Below, in pieces: positions 1 to 6,618 of a DNA stretch of 28,994 nt. Under the pieces are notes generated by a model that was given only the letters and a program-made list of their open reading frames with translations, made no database searches and was not told where the DNA came from. The DNA is from JAFDVL01 sp031398365 (GTDB lineage: Bacteria; Acidobacteriota; Blastocatellia; RBC074). A program made the translations under genes and the position numbers. The DNA is taken from the NCBI GenBank assembly GCA_031398365.1, contig JANNND010000367.1:1-28994 (forward strand). Direction: 5' to 3'. Each line of letters starts with the position of its first letter. Positions within the stretch are counted from its first letter, which is position 1.

Positions 1-23
1 TAGGAAGGCACTTATACATGCTT

Positions 24-209
24 TTAGCTTCCACTATTATTAGCATTTTCGGCTTGATTAAGGGAGGCTGCTATTCTAGTGAAGATTCTGTTAATGCTGG
101 CTCCCATGCCAGTGAGAATAAGAACTGCCACAGCACCAATCAAAACCAGTAACAATGAGTATTCCACAATGTCTTGCCCGCTTTCATCTTTGAGGAATTG
201 TTTGATCAT
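24..209 (-). CDS. Flp/Fap-type type IVb pilin (61 aa)
   Basis: This is a short pilin of the Flp family, the major subunit of Tad (tight adherence) pili; it would be cut by a prepilin peptidase and assembled at the inner membrane. A short charged leader ends at Gly11, followed by QDIVEY, which places the conserved Glu at position +5 of the mature protein. A single hydrophobic helix (about residues 18-34) and a short polar tail follow. The length is typical for Flp pilins. I chose the ATG at 209 because GGAG (216-219) lies 6 nt upstream; an in-frame TTG at 224 has no such site. No other tad gene is in the window, so the rest of the apparatus, if present, lies outside. Family assignment is confident; function in this cell is inferred. 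Confidence 0.9.
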   Translation of the reverse strand: MIKQFLKDESGQDIVEYSLLLVLIGAVAVLILTGMGASINRIFTRIAASLNQAENANNSGS

Positions 210-264
210 AATTTTCTCCGTCAAGCTCTAAATTCAGCTTCCGAATGAAGCTGCCCAGTGATGC

Positions 265-368
265 GAAACCGAAAGCCTACTGATGCATAGTTTCGGTTTC
301 AAAAAATCGTATATCTCATAAGTTAGTCAGAGATATGTGTAACAATTTTAAGGCGCAGTGTAATTGTT
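265..368 (-). promoter_or_regulatory. Three consecutive hairpins upstream of the Flp pilin gene
   Basis: Three perfect inverted repeats follow one another. GAAACCGAAA (265-274) pairs with 291-300 around a 16-nt loop. ATATCTC (311-317) pairs with 330-336 around 12 nt. AACAATT (341-347) pairs with 362-368 around 14 nt. The nearest starts 56 bp before the pilin start codon. None is followed by a T-run on either strand, so they are not ordinary terminators. They may form a folded 5' leader or operator sites. I could not match them to a known riboswitch class. Confidence 0.45.
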
Positions 369-610
369 TTGTGAGAATCATTCAAGCCTAAAAGTTGGCA
401 CGCTGGTGTGAAAAGGTGTTGACGATAGTTTGTTGCCTCGACTACTATGCTGGTGATTCAAACATCATAAGAATCAAGTATCCTCGCAGCCGGCAATACA
501 AATCAGGAGATCGGCCTCAACACCATTTGTCCTTCTCCTGGACAATTCGTTCCAAACAATTACTTCTTAAACCGTTCAGTTAAGTTGTAAAAAAATTCGG
601 GGCTAGACAA

Positions 611-694
611 ATCGCAGGGGCAAAACTGATCGCAGGGCTACGTGTGCTAAACGTCTGTCCTGGCTCAGCCTTTGCCTACCTGTAAGGAGTAAAA
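611..694 (+). promoter_or_regulatory. Possible structured 5' leader and RBS of the 695-1660 gene
   Basis: The 9-mer ATCGCAGGG occurs twice, at 611-619 and 629-637. GGCAAA (619-624) can pair with TTTGCC (671-676), and GGGCT (635-639) with AGCCT (667-671). The strong ribosome binding site AAGGAG (684-689) lies 5 nt before the ATG at 695. This suggests a folded leader just before the start, but it fits no riboswitch consensus I can verify. Confidence 0.35.
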
Positions 695-1660
695 ATGAAA
701 ACCACACACACACTTGTTCGTTGTGTGCTTGTCCTGCTGATTTTGGGGACAAGCACCATCGGTTCCTTTGCCGACGACGTTTCCGGGCCAGCCGAAGTTA
801 CTGGCTCAGTCCTCGCGTTTCCTTACTTCACGTCCAATCTTGCCAATGACTGGGATACGCGAATTACTATTGCAAACACCGATTATTATCGCCGTGAAGG
901 TGCTGCCGCCCCAGTCTTAGCGACTGTCTACGCGCACATCTTCATCATTGATGGACAAACCTGTAGTCAGGCCGATCAATATGTCTGCCTGACCCCACAC
1001 GCAACGATTTCGTTTTTGGCCTCAGAGATTGATCCTGAAGTCACCGGATATTTGCTGGTCGTGGCAGTAGACGGCAACACAGGCAATCCCATCAATCAAA
1101 ATTCTCTGATCGGCGACGCCTTTGTCTCAGAAGGGCGATATGTCGGGAATTACGGCGCGTCAGCCTTTCGTGCTTATGGCAATCCCGGCATTAACATGGA
1201 TGGCTCCTTGAACTTCGGGGATCTGGTAAATGGCTATGATTTTGTTCCGACACGCTATGCCTTTTCGATCCAGAGTCCGGTGGATACGCCCGGGCAAAGG
1301 ATTGTGACTGCCAGTTTGAGCGGCGATCTGAGCAACGGGATTTTAGCTGGAGCCGGGCAATCCACCGTGGGATTTGTTTACAATGGAAACGAAAAACCGT
1401 TCGGGAGTTTCGCTGGCTTTCATCAGGGCGGATGCCAGGCAATTACAGTCATTGGCTTAACTTCGCCGCGCGTTCCGACCGGCATGGCGAAAGTGGTTCC
1501 GGCAGGGCAGGTGGGGACGATGACGCTCACCACACGCCCGACCGTTGGGTTATTTATGACTCCCACCGGAAACAATAAATGGTCAGGCATTCGTGGGCTG
1601 CACAAGACCCGCTATTCGACTGCGAACCTGCTAATTCCTATCTTTTCGCCTGTTTGTTAA
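695..1660 (+). CDS. Secreted protein of unknown function (321 aa)
   Basis: I do not recognise a named family. The protein begins with a clear Sec signal peptide (hydrophobic residues about 8-22, likely cut after SFA at residue 26). The rest is soluble and beta-rich, with many Gly, Thr and aromatic residues and no transmembrane segment. Four cysteines remain after cleavage (two in the TCSQADQYVC segment, one in GGC, one as the last residue), so periplasmic disulfides are possible. The start is set by AAGGAG 5 nt upstream. It is a single-gene unit: it has its own leader and a strong terminator at 1689-1730. A periplasmic, outer-membrane-associated or extracellular location is inferred. Confidence 0.8.
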   Translation: MKTTHTLVRCVLVLLILGTSTIGSFADDVSGPAEVTGSVLAFPYFTSNLANDWDTRITIANTDYYRREGAAAPVLATVYAHIFIIDGQTCSQADQYVCLTPHATISFLASEIDPEVTGYLLVVAVDGNTGNPINQNSLIGDAFVSEGRYVGNYGASAFRAYGNPGINMDGSLNFGDLVNGYDFVPTRYAFSIQSPVDTPGQRIVTASLSGDLSNGILAGAGQSTVGFVYNGNEKPFGSFAGFHQGGCQAITVIGLTSPRVPTGMAKVVPAGQVGTMTLTTRPTVGLFMTPTGNNKWSGIRGLHKTRYSTANLLIPIFSPVC

Positions 1661-1688
1661 GTACTTCATTGGAGTCCTTGCACGCATA

Positions 1689-1730
1689 CGCCTGGGGTCA
1701 AGAGTCAAATGCTTGCCCCAGGCGCTTTCT
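1689..1730 (+). terminator. Rho-independent terminator after the secreted-protein gene
   Basis: CGCCTGGGG (1689-1697) pairs perfectly with CCCCAGGCG (1716-1724). The stem continues inward with CAAG/CTTG (1699-1702 and 1712-1715) after one bulged T, and is followed by CTTTCT. It starts 28 bp after the stop codon at 1660. Confidence 0.85.
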
Positions 1731-1919
1731 GTAAGAAGTTTTTGCCAAGCCATAATTTTTGTCACAAAAATCTAATTTTAGCGTTATACTCCGCCTTGGT
1801 TCCGATGATCTGAGTGGCCTCTCAGATTACTTTCCAAGCCCCTCCCAAAAAACAACTCGCTTGCGGTCATCGTGACCAAAGATGTTATTAATGAACGGCC
1901 CCTCGACAGTGAAGTTTGC

Positions 1920-1937
1920 TTCACAGGAGTATGTGAA
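1920..1937 (+). promoter_or_regulatory. Hairpin presenting the Shine-Dalgarno of the SPOR/propeller gene
   Basis: TTCACA (1920-1925) pairs with TGTGAA (1932-1937), and the loop is GGAGTA (1926-1931), which contains the ribosome binding site. The ATG at 1938 follows the stem directly. This supports 1938 rather than the in-frame GTG at 1872 as the true start, and could tune translation. Confidence 0.4.
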
Positions 1938-3860
1938 ATGACTAAGAGTCCTCGCAAGATTGTCTTACAGTTCCTCTTCTTAGCCCTCAGCAGCGGTTTG
2001 CTTTCAATGCCTGCAAGTGCCCAAACGGAGACGCATTCCGTTCAGGTTGCCTCGTATTTGAACACCACTGACGCGCAAGTAGAAGTCAACCGATTGCGGG
2101 CGAAAAAACTGGATGCCCATTGGGTCAAAGCTGAAATCCCTGGAATGGGAACCCGCTATCGTGTCCGCATTGGAAAATTCAATAATGAAAATGAAGCCGC
2201 GCAGAGCGCTGTGCAAGCCTGCAAATCGCGTGCGTTCAGCCAATATCTTGTTGCCAATGGCGATAATGTTCCGGCGGGCGGACGCGCCCAAAGTTGCAAG
2301 AGCGCTTTGACCGCTTCAGAAATAACTAAAGTTACGTCGCCCAAACCAGCGGCAGTAGTGACGAAACCCGCGCCAACGCGTTCGACTGTGGCTGCCAACA
2401 ACGTGAAGCCTATAGCTGTGCAACCCGTGGTGAATGCTTCTCCGCAACCAGTGATCGCACCGAAAACAGCGAGCAAAACAGCCACCAAGCCCGCGCTTGT
2501 TGCGCCAACCGTTGCGCCCGCTACGACGCCTGTTACATCACCTTCATTGCCAAAACCGACTTCCAAAACCGTTGTGGCGACTGCTGCGACAAATCCAGGC
2601 AAAGCAATGACGGCAGCGGTTGATCCGGCTTTTGTTTCCGCCGCGTCACCCGGCGACATCGTTTCCAACGCGTATAAATATGCGGCGACAAAAGCGGGAC
2701 GCGCTGCTGCAATGAAGCCCGGAGCGAATGCCAGTGCGGTCAACGCCGAGGCGCCCTCTTCGATCAATTCCATGATTGCGCGGGCGACGCCGGGTTTGAC
2801 CAACGAAGTCGCAATTGCCAATCCCAAATGGAAAGTCAGCCAGACGAATGTTGCCGGTGACAAGAACTTGCGCGCCGTTCATTTCGTAGATGCAGCGAAG
2901 GGCTGGGCGGCGGGAGATGGTGGCACCATTTATCAAACGCTGGACGGCGGCAAGCAGTGGAATCCCATTCGCAATGCAACTCTGGCTGGCGCAGTCGTGG
3001 ATGTGAATCGCATTTATTTCGTCAATGAAAACAAAGGGTGGATGCTCGGCGAAACACACGAAGGTGAAGAGGGTCGCACGGTTTTGCTGTCCACCGATGA
3101 CGGCGGAAAAATCTGGCAAAATTTTGAAATGCCCAACGTGACCAGCTTTTATTTTGTCGATAATAAAAAAGGTTGGGCTGTGGGGCGCAACACCACGATG
3201 CTGAAAACCAGCGATGGCGGCATGAAGTGGAAAACCATTGAAAACCTGAATCGGTTGGTCGGCTTGCCCGTTGAGTCTGCCGCGTCGAAATTCGGCTTCA
3301 GCGATGTCTATTTTCTGAAAGGCGGCGAAGTCGGTTGGGCCATCGGGAATTTCTATGGCGTTGGAACCAGCAATATTGGTGGGCTGTTTATGACCAGTGA
3401 TGGCGGCGACAATTGGCAACGCATTCCGATTGCCGTGCAGCGCAAAACGAATTCGACCCGCTTCACGCGCGGTAAATTGCATTCGGTGCGCTTCAACGAT
3501 GTCAGCAATGGTGTCATTACAGGCGAAATGGAAGATGGCGATGAACGCTTTTTCTTTACTCTCAAAACCCGTAACGGCGGCGAGACGTGGGAACAGGCGC
3601 GCGTACCTTCCAGCAGCATTCATAGCACGCAGTTTGTAGATTCTGCGCGCGGTTGGACGGCGGCTTCGGCTTTGCGTGAAGGTTCGGCAGACGCCAAAAT
3701 TTACGATACCATCCTGTTACGCACGGACAACGGTGGAAAGTCCTGGGTGACTGATTTCGTCGCCAAAGGCAAACAAATCCGCAGCGTCTTTTTCCTCTCG
3801 CCCACGCGCGGTTGGGCGGTCGGGGATCGCGGCATGATCTTGCGCTACGAAGCCAAGTAA
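1938..3860 (+). CDS. Exported SPOR-domain and seven-bladed beta-propeller (Ycf48/BNR-like) protein
   Basis: The 640-residue product has a signal peptide (residues 1-29, ending PASAQ). A SPOR domain follows at about 32-110, beginning HSVQVASY; SPOR domains bind peptidoglycan stripped of stem peptides. Residues about 115-275 form a Pro/Ala/Thr/Lys-rich linker. Residues about 290-640 hold seven repeats of the form GW(A/M)xG...TxDGGxxW, as in BNR/Ycf48-like propellers. The protein is therefore likely tethered to the cell wall and presents a propeller in the periplasm. I chose the ATG at 1938 because AGGAG (1925-1929) lies 8 nt upstream and the signal peptide starts there; an in-frame GTG at 1872 would add 22 residues. 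The promoter region may include TATACT (1785-1790). The propeller's partner is unknown. Confidence 0.85.
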   Translation: MTKSPRKIVLQFLFLALSSGLLSMPASAQTETHSVQVASYLNTTDAQVEVNRLRAKKLDAHWVKAEIPGMGTRYRVRIGKFNNENEAAQSAVQACKSRAFSQYLVANGDNVPAGGRAQSCKSALTASEITKVTSPKPAAVVTKPAPTRSTVAANNVKPIAVQPVVNASPQPVIAPKTASKTATKPALVAPTVAPATTPVTSPSLPKPTSKTVVATAATNPGKAMTAAVDPAFVSAASPGDIVSNAYKYAATKAGRAAAMKPGANASAVNAEAPSSINSMIARATPGLTNEVAIANPKWKVSQTNVAGDKNLRAVHFVDAAKGWAAGDGGTIYQTLDGGKQWNPIRNATLAGAVVDVNRIYFVNENKGWMLGETHEGEEGRTVLLSTDDGGKIWQNFEMPNVTSFYFVDNKKGWAVGRNTTMLKTSDGGMKWKTIENLNRLVGLPVESAASKFGFSDVYFLKGGEVGWAIGNFYGVGTSNIGGLFMTSDGGDNWQRIPIAVQRKTNSTRFTRGKLHSVRFNDVSNGVITGEMEDGDERFFFTLKTRNGGETWEQARVPSSSIHSTQFVDSARGWTAASALREGSADAKIYDTILLRTDNGGKSWVTDFVAKGKQIRSVFFLSPTRGWAVGDRGMILRYEAK

Positions 3861-3885
3861 GATTTCAGGTTGCAACCTGAAATCT
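3860..3885. repeat. 26-bp perfect palindrome overlapping a stop codon
   Basis: The 13-mer AGATTTCAGGTTG (3860-3872) is followed without a loop by its exact reverse complement (3873-3885). The first base is the last base of the TAA stop at 3858-3860. No T-run follows, so it is not a canonical terminator, though it could block 3' exonucleases or act in both directions. Confidence 0.8.
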
Positions 3886-3902
3886 GAATTTACATCACGG
3901 GC

Positions 3903-3948
3903 GAGCGAATTTAGGAACTGCGAATAAAGGCAATTCCTAAATTCGCTC
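3903..3948. repeat. 15-bp perfect inverted repeat between two exported-protein genes
   Basis: GAGCGAATTTAGGAA (3903-3917) pairs exactly with 3934-3948 around a 16-nt loop and ends 21 bp before the next start codon. Together with the palindrome at 3860 it fills the spacer. It could act as a terminator (only TT follows) or be a copy of a dispersed intergenic repeat. Confidence 0.75.
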
Positions 3949-3969
3949 TTCCGCGTCAGGCCCCACAAT

Positions 3970-6468
3970 ATGAAACAACTACTTACAGCGGTACTCTCGC
4001 TCAGCCTGTTTTTTCAGCCACTTTTTGCCCAAACACCAACGCCCGCTACACCCGCCAAGCCTGCGAAAGAGGAAGTCACGGAACAGATTTCGATTGAGGA
4101 TTTGTTGCCGGCAGACACGCTCGCGTATGTAACGACAAGCAATCTGGTCGGTTTGCAACACAGTTTTCAGTTGCTTGATGCTTATAAGGTTGCGCAGGCA
4201 CGGTTGCCCAAAGAGGAGTTGGAGGCAGGCGATAATCCGCTCCGCACCGTCAGCCGCTTCTTAAGCTTCGGGGTGGAAGATGCGCGCGCCCTGGAAGGCT
4301 CACGCATCGGCTTTGCCTTGCTCTTGCCGGAACTGTCGGAACCAACAGGAGCCGAGAAAAAAGCCAAAGCGCAAGACCCCGAAGCGCGCTCACGGATGCC
4401 GGAGCCGCTGGTTTTACTGTTCCTCGAAGGTTCCCGCATGGAAGACGCGCGCAAGGCACGTGAACAACTGATCGCCTATTACAACGACAACTTTCAGCCC
4501 ATCGGCAAGTTATCCGAAATCAAACAAACGGAGTACAAAGGCACTAAACTGGATCGCTTCAAAAACGGTGAAGCGGGAATGTGGTTCGGTTCGACCTATG
4601 TGTTAACGCAGCCCGCCGCGCTGGATCGGTTGCTGGCTTTGCGCGCCGACCGTCGTGCCCAACGCCTCGCCGACGATCAGGAATTCCTGCGCGCGCGCAC
4701 GCAAATGATGCCGCAAACAGGACTGTTTGCATACCTCAATGGCAAACCGCTGAATCAACTGCTCAGCACTGTGCTGGGACGCGGGGGCAACCCGCTGGAT
4801 TTCATCCTGGGCGGCACTTCTTCTATGTTGGGCAGCGAAACGATCAAAAGTCTGGCGCTTTCCTCAACCTTTGATCGGGAAGGTGTGGTGGATCGGCTTG
4901 TGGTGAATCTTGCTGCGGGGCAAAAGGATTTTCTCTCCGCCTTTTTTTCCGGCCCTAAGAGCGAATTTAAGGCGCCTCAACTGATTCCCGCCGGAACCGA
5001 AATTCTGGTTTCGCATAGTCTGGATTGGGTCAAACTCTACGATGACTTTTTCGTCAAAACCTTCTACGGAATGATGGCGCGCCAAGAGGTCATCCAGGAA
5101 GGCATGCAGAAGTATTCCGCCGAGGAAGAAGCAAAGCGCAAGGATGCCGAGGCCAATAACCAAAAGGCGGTGGAACCCAAATGGGACGAAATCGACAAAC
5201 ACGTAGCGACGGAATTGACTGAAGAAAAATTGGCAAAAGCCATCAAGGAGCGCGAAGCACGGATGGATCAGGAACTCGGGTTCGTTTTGCGCGACGAACT
5301 GGCCAAAGACCTCAGCAACGAAATTACCGTTGCGTACGGCATTCCGAAATTGATGGTTGCCGCGGTGGATGGGGACGGCAAAAAGAAGGACGACACAGGC
5401 TGGGCCGTGTTCTTCGGCATTAAAGATCGCGCGGCAACCCAACAGGCTTTGGTGAAAACATTCGCCTACTTTACCGGTGGCATGATGAATGGAGGCAATC
5501 GCGAGGACGAGCCAAACGCCCCGGCAAAAACCGAAGAGCAACAGAAGCAGGAGCGTGAATTGCGCAACCAAAATGCGCAAGCAGCATGGGCGATGATGCC
5601 GACCGAAGTCTATAAAAAGGTGGAAATCAAATCCATTTTTGCCGGGTACCTTGGTTTCTCCGATGAGTTCATGATTGTTGCCGACAGCAAAGAAACCATC
5701 AAACAAATGCTGGATTTATCCGAAGGCGGACGCGCGCTGGCCAGCGATTACAATTACAGCCGCGCGATGAACGGTGTGGGCAGCGCGACGACGAAAGTTT
5801 TCATTGGCCCAAACATGTTCGATGGCCTGCTCAACGATTTCATAAAATCCTGGATCATGAATCCGGCGACGATGGAGGAAGACGCGAGTGCGAGAGCGCC
5901 GCTGAATGTGCCTGCCACGGTGGCGGCAACGCTTGAAGCCGACGCAAACAGCCTCCGGCTCGAAGCCTTTTCGCCGCTTGGCATCGCGGGAACTTTCGCG
6001 CTTTGGAGCTTTGGCAATGACGTTCGACAAGGCACCGAACGCAAGGAAACCAACGCTCGCTACAAATTGCGCGAACTGGCGAAAGCCGAAAAGGTGTATG
6101 CCCGAAAACATCTGAACCGCTACGCCACGCCGGAAACCCTGAGCAAAATCAAAAGCACTTCGTTCAGTGAAGACCTGAAAGACGAAGCGGATAACTACAA
6201 ATTTGAATTCAAATTGAAGCCCGGTGGCAAAGGGTATGAGGTGACTGCAAACCCTGTTAAATATGGTCGTCAGGGCCGCTTGTCATTCTTCATGGACGAA
6301 TCAGGCAAGATTCATTGGGCGGATAAACAGGGTGCCGTTGCAACCGCTGCGGATGAGGAAGAACAAATTCATGAGGGGCGTGTCGAAGCCGCCGCCGAAG
6401 CTGCCGCCGAAGACGCCAAAGAAGTGCGCATCGAACCTGCACCGCGCCCAGCTCGCCGCAAACGATAA
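3970..6468 (+). CDS. Large secreted protein with C-terminal pseudopilin-like domain (832 aa)
   Basis: I cannot name this protein with confidence. It begins with a signal peptide (MKQLLTAVLSLSLFFQPLFA) and a Pro/Ala-rich stretch. The segment LLPADTLAYVTTSNL resembles the start of DUF3352-type periplasmic proteins, and the body (about 45-690) is a long mixed alpha/beta region with charged helices near 370-450. Residues about 697-800 look different: an N-terminal helix, the YKFEFKLKPGG and GYEVTANPVKYG strands, and FFMDESGKIHW. This matches the pattern of the globular part of type II secretion pseudopilins, but without a prepilin leader. The tail is acidic, then Arg-rich (PRPARRKR). The ribosome binding site is weak. 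It ends before a strong terminator at 6499 and is likely monocistronic. Confidence 0.75.
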   Translation: MKQLLTAVLSLSLFFQPLFAQTPTPATPAKPAKEEVTEQISIEDLLPADTLAYVTTSNLVGLQHSFQLLDAYKVAQARLPKEELEAGDNPLRTVSRFLSFGVEDARALEGSRIGFALLLPELSEPTGAEKKAKAQDPEARSRMPEPLVLLFLEGSRMEDARKAREQLIAYYNDNFQPIGKLSEIKQTEYKGTKLDRFKNGEAGMWFGSTYVLTQPAALDRLLALRADRRAQRLADDQEFLRARTQMMPQTGLFAYLNGKPLNQLLSTVLGRGGNPLDFILGGTSSMLGSETIKSLALSSTFDREGVVDRLVVNLAAGQKDFLSAFFSGPKSEFKAPQLIPAGTEILVSHSLDWVKLYDDFFVKTFYGMMARQEVIQEGMQKYSAEEEAKRKDAEANNQKAVEPKWDEIDKHVATELTEEKLAKAIKEREARMDQELGFVLRDELAKDLSNEITVAYGIPKLMVAAVDGDGKKKDDTGWAVFFGIKDRAATQQALVKTFAYFTGGMMNGGNREDEPNAPAKTEEQQKQERELRNQNAQAAWAMMPTEVYKKVEIKSIFAGYLGFSDEFMIVADSKETIKQMLDLSEGGRALASDYNYSRAMNGVGSATTKVFIGPNMFDGLLNDFIKSWIMNPATMEEDASARAPLNVPATVAATLEADANSLRLEAFSPLGIAGTFALWSFGNDVRQGTERKETNARYKLRELAKAEKVYARKHLNRYATPETLSKIKSTSFSEDLKDEADNYKFEFKLKPGGKGYEVTANPVKYGRQGRLSFFMDESGKIHWADKQGAVATAADEEEQIHEGRVEAAAEAAAEDAKEVRIEPAPRPARRKR

Positions 6469-6498
6469 CGGCCTTCCCCTATCAGGCATGCGAAAAAT

Positions 6499-6536
6499 AC
6501 GGACTGCAAGTCGCTCAGCTTGCAGTCCGTTCTTTC
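6499..6536 (+). terminator. Rho-independent terminator after the 832-aa protein gene
   Basis: ACGGACTGCAAG (6499-6510) pairs perfectly with 6519-6530 around an 8-nt loop and is followed by TCTTTC. It lies 30 bp after the stop codon. Confidence 0.85.
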
Positions 6537-6618
6537 CTGTATCATCATTTCTTCCGCTGTCACACAAATCACAACCAAATGCTGAGGACACCTCGTCTTT
6601 CTCAAAGGATCGAACTTC

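Larger units (their letters stand above)
210..694. other. 485-bp divergent intergenic region
   Basis: This gap separates the minus-strand pilin gene from the plus-strand secreted-protein gene, so it must hold both promoters. I see no convincing gene: a 62-codon frame at 395-583 has no ribosome binding site and no recognisable protein character. The left part holds three successive inverted repeats (265-368); the right part (611-676) holds a direct repeat and pairing segments. I could not assign clear -35/-10 boxes. Confidence 0.6.

Noticed and set aside
241..300. A c-di-GMP (GEMM-type) riboswitch before the pilin gene
   Set aside because: The GCAAA/ACGCAAAGCC core and tetraloop receptor are not present; only a simple inverted repeat remains.
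395..583. A 62-codon plus-strand open frame in the first intergenic region
   Set aside because: It has no ribosome binding site, no domain or signal, and atypical composition; it is most likely chance.
2156..3623. Long antisense frames (235 and 325 codons) across the SPOR/propeller gene
   Set aside because: They mirror the repetitive Ala/Pro linker and propeller repeats and show no start signals or domains.
4864..5706. A 280-codon antisense frame inside the 832-aa protein gene
   Set aside because: It has Phe/His-rich low-information composition typical of antisense translation.
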